Source: an uncultured Flavobacteriaceae bacterium
Lineage (GTDB): Bacteria; Bacteroidota; Bacteroidia; Flavobacteriales; Flavobacteriaceae
Reading direction: 5' to 3'
DNA length: 60,171 nucleotides
Assembly: GCA_938073895.1 (NCBI GenBank)
Contig: CALJFB010000009.1
Coordinates: 1-60,171 of the forward strand
Below, in pieces: positions 17,811 to 26,237 of the stretch (positions within the stretch are counted from its first letter, which is position 1; every line of letters starts with the position of its first letter). A model generated the notes under the pieces. It was not told the origin of the DNA. It searched no databases and saw nothing but the letters and a program-made list of their open reading frames with translations. A program made the translations under genes and the position numbers.

Positions 17811-18743
17811 ATGCAAGACGGATTATACGCAAAATTTAATACAACAAAAGGCGAAATATTAGTCGCTTTAGAATTTCAAAAAACACCAGGAACTGTAGGT
17901 AACTTTGTAGCATTAGCTGAAGGTAACATGGAAAACAGTGCTAAGCCTCAAGGAACGCCTTACTACGACGGATTAATATTCCACAGAGTAATTGCAGATT
18001 TCATGATTCAAGGTGGTTGTCCTCAAGGTGCAGGAACTGGAAGTCCAGGCTATAAATTTGCAGATGAGTTTCATCCAGATTTAAAACATGATGGACCAGG
18101 CGTTTTAAGTATGGCAAATTCAGGACCAGGAACTAACGGTTCTCAGTTTTTTATTACACATATAGCAACAGATTGGTTAGATGGTAATCATACTGTTTTT
18201 GGAAAAGTAGTAAAAGGTCAAGATATTGTAGATGCAATTGCACAAGGCGATAAAATTGACACGTTAGAAATTGTAAGAGTTGGAGCAGAAGCAGAAGCTT
18301 TTAATGCTATTGAAGCTTTTAGAACTTTTGATGGTGCAAGAGCTAAAATGTTAGCAGACGCTAAAGCAAAAGCTGAAGCTGATTTAGATAAAGTAGCTGC
18401 AGGATTCGATAAAACAGAATCTGGCTTACGTTACCAAATTATCCAAAAAGGTACTGGTAAAAAAGCAAATAAAGCAGATATGGTTTCTGTACATTACAAA
18501 GGACAATTAACAGATGGAACGGTTTTCGATTCTTCTTACAAGCGTAATCAGCCATTAGACTTTCAAGTTGGTGTTGGACAAGTTATTGCAGGTTGGGACG
18601 AAGGAATTCAGTTGTTAAACGTTGGAGACAAGGCACGTTTTGTAATTCCAAGTGAATTAGGTTACGGCTCTCGTGGTGCTGGTGGAGCAATTCCAGCAGA
18701 TGCAACTTTAATTTTCGATGTAGAATTAATGGATGTAAAATAA
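17811..18743 (+). CDS. Cyclophilin-FKBP fusion peptidylprolyl cis-trans isomerase
   Basis: A 310-residue protein carrying two unrelated prolyl isomerase folds. Residues about 5-157 are a cyclophilin domain with FHRV (catalytic arginine 59), FMIQGG, NGSQFFIT and WLDGNHTVFG. A charged, alanine-rich helical linker spans about 158-203 and probably spaces the domains. Residues about 204-310 are an FKBP domain with VSVHYKGQLTDGTVFDSSY, VIAGWDEGI and YGSRGAGGAIPADATLIFDVEL. Both active sites look complete. There is no signal peptide, so it should act in the cytoplasm as a folding catalyst or chaperone. It is a single gene with its own promoter and a strong terminator. Fusions in this order are known from flavobacteria. 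Confidence 0.95.
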   Translation: MQDGLYAKFNTTKGEILVALEFQKTPGTVGNFVALAEGNMENSAKPQGTPYYDGLIFHRVIADFMIQGGCPQGAGTGSPGYKFADEFHPDLKHDGPGVLSMANSGPGTNGSQFFITHIATDWLDGNHTVFGKVVKGQDIVDAIAQGDKIDTLEIVRVGAEAEAFNAIEAFRTFDGARAKMLADAKAKAEADLDKVAAGFDKTESGLRYQIIQKGTGKKANKADMVSVHYKGQLTDGTVFDSSYKRNQPLDFQVGVGQVIAGWDEGIQLLNVGDKARFVIPSELGYGSRGAGGAIPADATLIFDVELMDVK

Positions 18744-18764
18744 GCATCAGTTAGTTTTAATTAT

Positions 18765-18804
18765 AAAAAAAGCTCCAAATTACAATTGTAATTTGGAGCT
18801 TTTT
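18765..18804. terminator. Intrinsic terminator after the PPIase gene
   Basis: A nearly perfect palindrome: an A run, GCTCCAAATTACA, then its complement, then a T run. It lies 22 bases after the PPIase stop and can work in both directions, which suits the opposing gene at 18879-19343. Confidence 0.85.
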
Positions 18805-18878
18805 AATTTTACTTAAATCTGTATAAGCTTTAAGTATTTTCTACCAACTAACCTCAAATTACTAAATACTAAAAAGGA

Positions 18879-19343
18879 TTAACTAAAAATTAGATATGCT
18901 AAATCTGCAACAATAACCACTTTAGTTATAAATTTTAGAATATCGGAAATATTAGGCTTAGCTAAACTTAAAATTAATAGTATTAAAACTATTATTGGAA
19001 TAAATAAACCTGTAGTATAGCGTAAAGAGTACGTTTCCTTTTGGTTTGTATTTGTATTTTTGTAGCTGTTTACTTTGTTAAAAATTAAGGATCTATTAAT
19101 ATTAATTAGAGTTTCATCTTCTAGTATATTAAAAAAGGATTCGCTACAATTAAAATGATTATTTTCTGTAACAATGCTAAAAGATAAATGAGAATTTCCT
19201 CCTGCATTATTATAACTTTGGTTTAGTATTTGTTTAGATGTTATACGTTCTATAACAGTAGTTTTTGAAATCGCAAAATCCACTAAAATTATAACTGCTA
19301 ATAGTATGCAGATGTAATCTAAAATAGGGGCGATTTTTTTCAT
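18879..19343 (-). CDS. Hypothetical membrane protein
   Basis: I do not recognise this 154-residue protein. It has one N-terminal hydrophobic helix (about 8-27). A polar middle of about 75 residues follows, probably outside the membrane (SQILNQSYNNAGG-like, one cysteine). Two C-terminal helices (about 112-130 and 138-153) close it. The topology resembles small flavobacterial membrane proteins of unknown role. Codon use looks like its neighbours. It stands alone between a terminator and the DUF4268 gene, about 80 bases away on the same strand. Confidence 0.65.
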   Translation of the reverse strand: MKKIAPILDYICILLAVIILVDFAISKTTVIERITSKQILNQSYNNAGGNSHLSFSIVTENNHFNCSESFFNILEDETLININRSLIFNKVNSYKNTNTNQKETYSLRYTTGLFIPIIVLILLILSLAKPNISDILKFITKVVIVADLAYLIFS

Positions 19344-19421
19344 GCTTTAAAAAATTTAGATCAACTAAGATTAACCAATAACTCTAGTAAATACTAAAAA
19401 GAAAACAAAGGCTAACTAATT

Positions 19422-19850
19422 TTAACCTTCAATAACATCTTTGTATTCTTCAAAAAAGGCTTCAAATTTTGGCATATTTTCGTTAAAAAACACCATTACT
19501 TCTTGCCAATTATTTTTGTTGTGAATAGACACTTTATAAGGAATTTGCACATGTACTCTAGAAATTTCCTTTTCGTTGTTTAATATGTATTGTTCTGTAA
19601 AAATAGCATCTGGCAAAAAATCATCTATTAAAATAGATTTTAAAGCTTCTAATTTCTCCCAATGATTAATGCGGTGCTCTAAATCGTCTTCTAAATCTAA
19701 GGCTACAAGAGCTGTTGTGTTATCAAAATGAAATTTAAAACTTAAGCCTTTAAGTTTAGTGTTATACAATAACCACTTTCTAGGGAACGATTTCCCAAAG
19801 CTTGTCCAAAATTCTTGACGCATTAAGCGCGATTGTTCTTTACTAAACAT
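19422..19850 (-). CDS. DUF4268 domain-containing protein
   Basis: A 142-residue soluble protein. The opening (MFSKEQSRLMRQEFWTSFGK) and the blocks FKFHFDNTTALVALDLE, DDFLPDAIFTEQYIL, and the acidic end after MPKFEAFFEEYKD match my memory of DUF4268, a widespread Bacteroidota domain of unknown function sometimes fused to nuclease-like proteins. Here it stands alone and no catalytic motif is obvious. Confidence 0.8.
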   Translation of the reverse strand: MFSKEQSRLMRQEFWTSFGKSFPRKWLLYNTKLKGLSFKFHFDNTTALVALDLEDDLEHRINHWEKLEALKSILIDDFLPDAIFTEQYILNNEKEISRVHVQIPYKVSIHNKNNWQEVMVFFNENMPKFEAFFEEYKDVIEG

Positions 19851-19890
19851 GTTTTTTTATTTTCGGTCTGCAGTTTATTTTCTGCTTTTA

Positions 19891-20014
19891 ATTTAATATG
19901 GAACAAAGATGTTAAATAAATAATACAGATATATTATTTGCTAAAACTTTGTTTAATTTAAAAGGCTTTGCTTTTTTAGCGGCCTAAATATTAATACTTT
20001 TTTCCATATTAAAT
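19891..20014. repeat. 124-bp intergenic element with 13-bp perfect terminal inverted repeats
   Basis: ATTTAATATGGAA at 19891-19903 is matched exactly by its complement at 20002-20014. Allowing one mismatch the arms extend inward to about 17 of 18 bases. There is no ORF inside. The form fits a small non-autonomous element or a long-range RNA stem. I see no clear target-site duplication. Confidence 0.5.
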
Positions 20015-20069
20015 GTACTAATCTAACAATTTTCTATTTGCGTAATAGTGGTTAATCTTTAGTGTTTTA

Positions 20070-20741
20070 TTAAATAAAGTATGCCAATACTGTTGCAATA
20101 ATAATAGTCATAAGTTTTGTAAAATTAAATGTATGTCCTTCGTTACTTTCAAATAAAATTGTGGTAGAAATATGTAAAAATATTCCAATAACTAAAGCAG
20201 AAATTTCATAATAATAGGTTTTAAAAAACTCAAATTGTTGAGATAAAATAACGCCAATTGGTGTCATAAAAGCAAAAAGCATTAAAAAGGCAAAACTTCT
20301 AACTTTACTTAAATTAGACTTTAAGAAAAACGTACTTAAAATAATGGCAATAGGTAGTTTATGAATAATTATCCCATATAATAAATGACTATGACCTTCT
20401 ATAGGTAAACCTTCTAAAACACTATGAATACTAAGACTTATAAATAATAACCACGGAAAATTAGTAGATGTTTTGCTAATATGTACGTGTCCATGTTCTG
20501 CACCTTTAGAGAAGAATTCTAATATAATTTGAAGTAAAATACCAATCATTATAAACAAACCAATGCGTTTGTTTTGCATGGAAAACACTTCAGGTAAAAA
20601 ATCAAAAACCGTTACAGACAAAAGAAACGCTCCAGAAAAAGCCAAAAGTAGTTTTAAGTGCTTAGGTTGGTTAGGTTTTAAAACTAAAACCACAAAATAC
20701 CCCAAAATAACAGCAATAATAGGCGCAAGGATTGTAATCAT
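20070..20741 (-). CDS. ZIP family metal transporter
   Basis: A 223-residue, roughly eight-helix inner-membrane protein. The metal-binding motifs of the ZIP family are visible: HSVLEGLPIEGHSHL in one helix and HKLPIAI in the next. A short histidine-containing loop (HGHVHIS) precedes them. ZIP carriers move zinc or other divalent cations into the cytoplasm; metal specificity is not deducible. It begins 6 bases after the methyltransferase gene on the same strand, so they are probably co-transcribed. No Zur-type operator is apparent. Confidence 0.88.
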   Translation of the reverse strand: MITILAPIIAVILGYFVVLVLKPNQPKHLKLLLAFSGAFLLSVTVFDFLPEVFSMQNKRIGLFIMIGILLQIILEFFSKGAEHGHVHISKTSTNFPWLLFISLSIHSVLEGLPIEGHSHLLYGIIIHKLPIAIILSTFFLKSNLSKVRSFAFLMLFAFMTPIGVILSQQFEFFKTYYYEISALVIGIFLHISTTILFESNEGHTFNFTKLMTIIIATVLAYFI

Positions 20742-20747
20742 TTTAAT

Positions 20748-21479
20748 TTATTTAAAAATCATAATTAAACGTTCAGAACTTTTTTTGTAGAATTTACTTA
20801 GCTTATAATCGCCAAAAACATCTAATAAATAAACGCCAGCATCTTCAAAAAGTTTTTCAAAATCGGCTAAACTTAAAGCTCTAACACGTTCTTGAAAACT
20901 AAAATCTTCGCCTTCAAAAGTAAAATTAATATCCTTAATTATATAGCCATCTTTAACATAACGTTTCTGGTAAAAATCAATACCATCAACCGTTTTTACA
21001 TCTTCAGGAACTAAATTTTCAATAATAAATTCGGTATTCATAAAATCAATTACACCAAAACCGTAGTCATTTAAGTTTGCTTTTATAGCTTTAATTGTAT
21101 TCAAATTATCGGCTTCATCATCAAAATAACCAAAACTTGTAAATAAATTAAAAACAGCATCAAACGTTTCGCCGTAAGGCTTACACATATTATGAACCTT
21201 AAATTTTAAGGTGTCATTTTCAAACTTTTTGGCATAATTAATACTGTTTTCAGACAAATCTGCACCTAAAACATTATAACCCAAAGTATTTAAATACACA
21301 GAATGTCTGCCTTTTCCACAAGCTAAGTCCATAATTTTCCCATGTTCCGGCATATTTAAATACTCGGTAAGGTTAATCATAAAATCTTCAGCCTCGCTGT
21401 AATCCCTATCTTTATATAGAATATGGTAAAAAGGTGTATTAAACCAATTTGCATACCAAGTTGTTTTATCTGTAGTCAT
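20748..21479 (-). CDS. Class I SAM-dependent methyltransferase
   Basis: A 243-residue Rossmann-fold methyltransferase. Motif I is IMDLACGKGRHSVYL and motif II is NVLGADLSENSI. The VFNLFTSFGYFDD segment is characteristic of a Bacteroidota family of uncharacterised small-molecule methyltransferases. I start it at ATG 21479 (MTTDKTTWY); the open frame runs upstream to 21590, but that extension translates a structured intergenic element (FFAATNGKK) and is unlikely to be protein. The substrate is unknown. It probably shares a transcript with the ZIP gene downstream. Confidence 0.85.
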   Translation of the reverse strand: MTTDKTTWYANWFNTPFYHILYKDRDYSEAEDFMINLTEYLNMPEHGKIMDLACGKGRHSVYLNTLGYNVLGADLSENSINYAKKFENDTLKFKVHNMCKPYGETFDAVFNLFTSFGYFDDEADNLNTIKAIKANLNDYGFGVIDFMNTEFIIENLVPEDVKTVDGIDFYQKRYVKDGYIIKDINFTFEGEDFSFQERVRALSLADFEKLFEDAGVYLLDVFGDYKLSKFYKKSSERLIMIFK

Positions 21480-21499
21480 TTTATAGTTCTGTTTATAAG

Positions 21500-21600
21500 G
21501 TTTTTTAGGCTCATAAAATCGCCTAAAACCAAGCTTTCTGCTATATCTTTTTTTGCCATTTGTGGCAGCAAAAAAAGGATGCCGCATCAATCTTTAACCC
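21500..21600 (-). other. Second copy of the structured intergenic element
   Basis: On the minus strand a hairpin at 21545-21580 (CCTTTTTTTGCTGCCA, then TGGCAAAAAAAGAT) is nearly identical to that at 8197-8230. It is preceded by GGTTAAAGATTGATGCGGC, comparable to the flank of the first copy, and followed by a further stem (GGTTTTAGGC with GCCTAAAAAACC). It points towards the methyltransferase gene, 66 bases before its start, the same relative orientation as copy 1 to its downstream gene. Confidence 0.55.
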
Positions 21601-21643
21601 AAACCAAATATAGGTTTAGTAGTAATTTTGCGTAAAAATAACG

Positions 21644-21651
21644 TATTTTTG
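21644..21651 (+). promoter_or_regulatory. -7 box (TATTTTTG) of the RNA methyltransferase gene
   Basis: An exact TAnnTTTG match 20 bases before the ATG at 21672. A second match, TAATTTTG, lies at 21623-21630; which one is used cannot be told. Confidence 0.45.
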
Positions 21652-21671
21652 CAAGGATTTAGACGAAAACA

Positions 21672-22838
21672 ATGGAGAATAATTTCAAAATGGTTGCCAA
21701 AACCTTATTTGGTTTTGAAGAATTATTAGAAAAAGAATTAATACAGCTTGGTGCACAGCGCGTAAAAGTTGGCGTAAGAAGCGTTACTTTTGAAGGTGAC
21801 AAAGGTTTTATGTACAAAGCCAATTTAGGGTTACGTACTGCAATTAAGGTTTTAAAACCAATAACAAGCTTTAGAGTAAAAAACGAACAAGATTTATACG
21901 ATAAGATTTACAAAATTAAGTGGGAAGATTACATGAAGTGTTCTGGCACTTTGGCAGTAAGTTCTACAGTAAATTCCGAGTTGTTTAATCATTCGCAATA
22001 CATATCACTTAAAACAAAAGATGCTATTGTAGACCGATTTAGAAATCAAACAGGCGAAAGACCAAACGTAGACTTACGTTTTCCAGACCTTAAAATTAAT
22101 ATACATATAGATCGCGATTTTTGTAATGTAAGTTTAGATACTTCTGGCGAATCTTTGCACAAACGTGGCTATAAAACAGCAACAAATCTTGCACCAATAA
22201 ACGAAGTTTTAGCAGCAGGATTAATTATGCTTTCTGGTTGGGATGGACAATCTGATTTTATGGATCCAATGTGTGGTTCTGGAACAATGATGATTGAAGC
22301 AGCAATGATAGCATGTAACATTCCACCTAACCTAATGCGTAAAGAATTTGCTTTTGAGCGTTGGCAAGATTGGGATGTAGAGTTATTTGAAAAAATTGAA
22401 GCCTCACTTTTAGGAAGAACAAGAGATTTTCATCATAGAATTATTGGTTTCGATAAATCGCCAAGCGCTGTTACAAAAGCTAAAGAAAATGCAATTAATG
22501 CGCATTTAGACGAGTTTATGACCATTAAACACGAAGACTTTTTTAAGACTCAAAAAGGTGGAGAAAAGCACTTGCATATGGTTTTTAATCCACCATATGG
22601 CGAGCGTTTAGATATTGATATGGAAAATTTCTATAAAAATATTGGAGATACACTTAAGCAGAATTATCCAGATACTACAGCTTGGTTTATTACGTCTAAT
22701 TTAGAAGCTTTAAAGCACGTAGGATTGCGTCCATCAAGAAAAATTAAACTGTTTAACGCAAAATTAGAATCGCGTTTAGCTAAATACGATATTTATCCAG
22801 GAAGCAAAAAAGGAAAATATATGAATCAAGAAGATTAA
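21672..22838 (+). CDS. THUMP domain class I SAM-dependent RNA methyltransferase (RlmL/YpsC-like)
   Basis: A 388-residue protein with an N-terminal ferredoxin-like plus THUMP RNA-binding region (about 1-155) and a methyltransferase domain (about 160-380). The SAM motif is DPMCGSGT (198-205) and the catalytic motif is NPPY (306-309), as in N2-methylguanine RNA methyltransferases. It resembles the first half of E. coli RlmL and B. subtilis YpsC, so 23S rRNA is the likely substrate; the exact position is not certain. Its stop overlaps the convergent acyltransferase stop by 4 bases. Confidence 0.88.
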   Translation: MENNFKMVAKTLFGFEELLEKELIQLGAQRVKVGVRSVTFEGDKGFMYKANLGLRTAIKVLKPITSFRVKNEQDLYDKIYKIKWEDYMKCSGTLAVSSTVNSELFNHSQYISLKTKDAIVDRFRNQTGERPNVDLRFPDLKINIHIDRDFCNVSLDTSGESLHKRGYKTATNLAPINEVLAAGLIMLSGWDGQSDFMDPMCGSGTMMIEAAMIACNIPPNLMRKEFAFERWQDWDVELFEKIEASLLGRTRDFHHRIIGFDKSPSAVTKAKENAINAHLDEFMTIKHEDFFKTQKGGEKHLHMVFNPPYGERLDIDMENFYKNIGDTLKQNYPDTTAWFITSNLEALKHVGLRPSRKIKLFNAKLESRLAKYDIYPGSKKGKYMNQED

Positions 22839-23914
22839 TTACTTTTTAATCTTTTTTGGCGGTAGTTTTCTACTTTATCACTAATAAAATATTTAAGTCC
22901 AATAGCAGCAATAATACTAGCAATTATTGCTGTTATACCTTTATTATAGATGTAAATATTTGTAGCACTTATAGCGACTACAATAAACATATGGCATATA
23001 TAGATTGGATAACTTAATTCTCCAATAAATCTATCCTTTTTCATGTGTTTTGTCTTATTAAATGTAAAAGGTATTATTATAAATAGGGACATAAAAAACA
23101 AGTAGTATTTACTTTGAAATTGTAATTCTGAATACAATATAGTAACAACAGTAAAGACTATAATACCAATATAAAATAAATAGTTTAGTTTTAAATATGC
23201 TTTGTTTTTGTATAGTCTATAAGCTAAAATACCAAATAGAAAAAAAGATAATTCACTTGGAAAAAATCTAAAACTCCAGGTTATAGAATTTAATCCTAAT
23301 TTATGGATTGTAAAATATTTAATTAATAGCGATATAATAATTAGACCAATAATAAAATAATTTTTCAGTTTTACTATAAATGGGGCAATTAAATAAAATA
23401 ACAACTCAAGTCCAACCGTCCAAGCAGGACCAATTAAAGCAAAGTCTGAGCCAGCCAAATCTCCTTTATCAAATAATGGTTTAAAAGCTAGTAAACCAGA
23501 CGTTAGATTAATTTCAAAAAACAGAAGTGTATCTTGAAAAAAGATAAAAAGATTTGAGAATATAATAATTAATAATGTGCTTGGTGCTAGTAAACTGTAA
23601 TTGTCTTTATAACTATTTAAAATACCATAATTAGTTCCGTTATTTAGGTAGCCATAAATTAAGCAACTAATTATAATTACAAAAATAACAGTCCAATATA
23701 TTGGATAAAGTCTTAACAAACGGTTTGTTATAAAAAGTTTATAAGATTTGTTAGTACCAATATATTTTTCAGATAATACAAGTGCCATATAGAATCCAGA
23801 AATCATATAAAATGCTTGTACAGATAGCACACCATTAATAAAGGTTAATCCAAAGAAAGGTTCTGTATGGCTAACTACAACAAATAGGGCTAAAAAAAAT
23901 CTAATTAATCCCAT
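22835..23914 (-). CDS. Acyltransferase 3 family membrane protein (copy 2 of a tandem pair)
   Basis: A 359-residue, roughly ten-helix OafA/YrhL-like O-acyltransferase. The N-terminus (LIRFFLALFVVVSHTEPFFG) has the conserved R and the catalytic-type histidine of the SHT motif. SGFYMALVLSEKY and the R-rich TNRLLRLYPIYW segment are also family hallmarks. Such proteins acetylate or otherwise acylate cell-surface sugars. It is closely related over its full length to the gene just upstream, and its ATG shares one base with that gene's stop. The substrate is unknown; no glycosyltransferase genes are adjacent. Confidence 0.87.
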   Translation of the reverse strand: MGLIRFFLALFVVVSHTEPFFGLTFINGVLSVQAFYMISGFYMALVLSEKYIGTNKSYKLFITNRLLRLYPIYWTVIFVIIISCLIYGYLNNGTNYGILNSYKDNYSLLAPSTLLIIIFSNLFIFFQDTLLFFEINLTSGLLAFKPLFDKGDLAGSDFALIGPAWTVGLELLFYLIAPFIVKLKNYFIIGLIIISLLIKYFTIHKLGLNSITWSFRFFPSELSFFLFGILAYRLYKNKAYLKLNYLFYIGIIVFTVVTILYSELQFQSKYYLFFMSLFIIIPFTFNKTKHMKKDRFIGELSYPIYICHMFIVVAISATNIYIYNKGITAIIASIIAAIGLKYFISDKVENYRQKRLKSN

Positions 23915-25011
23915 TATTCTTTAAAACTTAGTGGTGTTTTTTTTAATCTTTTTTGACGATAGTTTTCTACTTTATCGTTTATAAAATACTTTAGTCCAAT
24001 AGCAGTAATAATACTAGTAATTATAACGGTTATGCCTTTATTATAAATAAATAAGCCTGTAGAACTTACAGTTATTATTATAAACATATGGCAGATATAT
24101 ACGGGATAAATTAAATCGCCAATATATCTGTCTAATTTATTATTTTTAGTTTGCTCAAATAAAAATGGCATTACTATAAATAGGACCAAGAAGTAAGATA
24201 CATATTTTAAGCCGAAGTCTATTAATGGATAGGTTAAAGACATTATTAATAGTAGCACTCCAGAAATATAGTATAAATAGTTCCAACTTAAATACGTTTT
24301 GTTTTTATATAGTCTGTATGCAAGTGTTCCGTAAAGGAAAAAACATAATTCATTTGGGAAAAACCTTAAGTTCCATGAAATATATCTTAAACCAATTTCA
24401 TATCTAATTAGATAATCTATAAGTAGCGATAAAATAATACATGCAATTACAATACTATTCTTTTTTCTAACAATAAATGGTGCAACTAAATAGTATAATA
24501 GTTCTAATCCAATAGTCCAAACAGGAAAAATTATAGCAAAATGATGTCCTTTTAAGTAGTCTTTACCAAAATGTGGCTGAAACTTTAATAAACCTGTAAT
24601 TTGGTCTATTTCTACAAAAACCAATAGATCTTGAAAGAAAATAAAAATGTTAGAAAAAATAAGTATAATTAATGTAGTTGGTTGTAATAGATCAAAATTA
24701 TCTACATAAGGATTTAAAATGCCATAATTAGTACCATTAGAAATAAATCCATAAGCTAAAGAGCTAATAACCATTACAGAAATAACAACCCAATACATAG
24801 GGTAAATACGCATTAGTCTGTTTGTAATAAATAATTTATAAGATTTATTAGGACCAATATATTTTTCGTTTAAAACCAAGGTCATATAAAACCCAGAGAT
24901 CATATAAAATCCTTTTACTGCCATTTCACCATTTATAAAAGTGAAACCAAATAAAGGTTCTGTATGTGTTATAACAACAACTAGAGTAAGAAAGAACCTA
25001 AAAAAACCCAT
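23914..25011 (-). CDS. Acyltransferase 3 family membrane protein (copy 1 of a tandem pair)
   Basis: A 365-residue paralogue of the downstream gene, with the same opening (FFRFFLTLVVVITHTEPLFG), the same FYMISGFYM and EKYIG plus NKSYKLFITNRL segments, and a near-identical C-terminus (DKVENYRQKRLKK). By eye well over half of the residues match. The catalytic histidine is present as THT. Both copies appear intact. Expected role is acyl transfer to an envelope polysaccharide or lipid-linked sugar. It starts 2 bases after the DUF6048 gene stop, suggesting one transcript from rlmD onward. Confidence 0.87.
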   Translation of the reverse strand: MGFFRFFLTLVVVITHTEPLFGFTFINGEMAVKGFYMISGFYMTLVLNEKYIGPNKSYKLFITNRLMRIYPMYWVVISVMVISSLAYGFISNGTNYGILNPYVDNFDLLQPTTLIILIFSNIFIFFQDLLVFVEIDQITGLLKFQPHFGKDYLKGHHFAIIFPVWTIGLELLYYLVAPFIVRKKNSIVIACIILSLLIDYLIRYEIGLRYISWNLRFFPNELCFFLYGTLAYRLYKNKTYLSWNYLYYISGVLLLIMSLTYPLIDFGLKYVSYFLVLFIVMPFLFEQTKNNKLDRYIGDLIYPVYICHMFIIITVSSTGLFIYNKGITVIITSIITAIGLKYFINDKVENYRQKRLKKTPLSFKE

Positions 25012-25013
25012 AT

Positions 25014-25736
25014 TTACTTTTTGTATAATGGAATTCTATAAGATATAGTATAGCCATAACCAACGCCTAAACTACTATCTTCAAAGACTTTATTAAAGCC
25101 AGGTATAAATACATTAGTAAAATTTTCTGGCGTGTCTTGACTAAATAAATATTTTAATTGCACATTAAAACCAATATAAAGGTTGGTTAAAACTTCGGCT
25201 TTAATTCCCATTTGTAGTTCGGCCCAAAGTGCTGTTAATCCCGTAAAATCTTCTAATTCTGGAACAGTTCCTTGTGTTTGCCAATATTGGTTTGTGGTAT
25301 AGTAAGTTCCTTTGTTTAAGGTCTGACTAAAATTACTTGCACCAATTCTAAATCCAGAATAAATCATATTATCTAAAGGAAAAAGATTGTCGTGCATATT
25401 ATAATCTATACCAACTTTAAAATAGGTTCCTTTAGTGGTAATATCTAAAAAATCTGTTACAAATTCTTTTTGTTCGTTACCTATTTCTCCTGCAATAAAT
25501 ATTTTTCGGTTAAATCTATAATCGGCTATAAGTTCAAAACCAGAATAATCATTGTCTAATGCAGTTCTAACTAATTTTGACGCATCTGTTCCAACACGAA
25601 TACCAAATTTTCTTGGTTGTAAAGAGATAGAATCAGTTATTTCCGATATAGTTTCTGTTTCGTTTTGTGCAGTTAACGAAACGCTTAGTAGTAAAAAACT
25701 ACTAATGATAAAGGTTGAAATGCGTTGTCGTTTCAT
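25014..25736 (-). CDS. DUF6048 family protein, probable outer membrane beta-barrel
   Basis: A 240-residue exported protein: signal peptide MKRQRISTFIISSFLLLSVSLTAQ, then alternating strands ending in an aromatic segment (GYGYTISYRIPLYKK) as in small outer membrane barrels. The family name is from memory of the conserved flavobacterial rlmD-DUF6452-DUF6048 order. Its start overlaps the upstream gene by 35 bases, but the signal peptide supports this start. Function unknown. Confidence 0.75.
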   Translation of the reverse strand: MKRQRISTFIISSFLLLSVSLTAQNETETISEITDSISLQPRKFGIRVGTDASKLVRTALDNDYSGFELIADYRFNRKIFIAGEIGNEQKEFVTDFLDITTKGTYFKVGIDYNMHDNLFPLDNMIYSGFRIGASNFSQTLNKGTYYTTNQYWQTQGTVPELEDFTGLTALWAELQMGIKAEVLTNLYIGFNVQLKYLFSQDTPENFTNVFIPGFNKVFEDSSLGVGYGYTISYRIPLYKK

Positions 25737-26235
25737 CTGAAATTATTAAATTTTCGTTTAGAGCTTCTTGAAATAAAAGCCAGTTATCTGTATCTGGTTC
25801 TATGGTAATACTTACGTTTTCGTACTGTACTTTATAACCACAAGCGTTAGATACAAAAACCTCTTTTATTGTGTAGTTAATGGTAATTATGTCTTGGTTT
25901 CCAGTTTGTAAATCGTCTGTTGTATCGTCTGGTGTACCATTGTCGTCTATGGCATAATCTTTAAATAACCTGTATTTAGTTTCTGTGGCATCTGTACGTA
26001 AAGGCAAAATGGCATCGGCAGTTGTAACGACGCTAAAGTCTTCTAATGCTGTAATCTGTCCAAATCCAGCAGCCAGAAAACCTGTTACGTTTTTTTGATT
26101 ATCGCGTAAAATATTATCGTTAAAACTAATTAATAATCGTGGTGTTGTAGCTGTTGTAGCAGCACAGATGTCATCTTTTTCACAAGATGAAACCGACAAG
26201 ACGATTATAAAAACTATTAATATGTATTTTTTCAT
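25702..26235 (-). CDS. DUF6452 family lipoprotein
   Basis: A 177-residue lipoprotein: signal MKKYILIVFIIVLSVSSCEK with the lipobox cysteine at residue 18, followed by CAATTATTPRLLISFND, which I associate with DUF6452. The rest is a beta-rich, acidic domain (TPDDTTDDLQTGNQD). It should be anchored in an envelope membrane facing the periplasm or surface. It is sandwiched between rlmD and DUF6048 with tiny or negative spacing, so they form one operon. Function unknown. Confidence 0.75.
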   Translation of the reverse strand: MKKYILIVFIIVLSVSSCEKDDICAATTATTPRLLISFNDNILRDNQKNVTGFLAAGFGQITALEDFSVVTTADAILPLRTDATETKYRLFKDYAIDDNGTPDDTTDDLQTGNQDIITINYTIKEVFVSNACGYKVQYENVSITIEPDTDNWLLFQEALNENLIISDETTTHFNLYH

Positions 26236-26237
26236 AA

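Noticed and set aside
21480-21590. N-terminal extension of the methyltransferase
   Set aside because: The extra residues are a translation of a structured intergenic repeat also found in non-coding DNA at 8.2 kb; ATG 21479 starts the conserved part.
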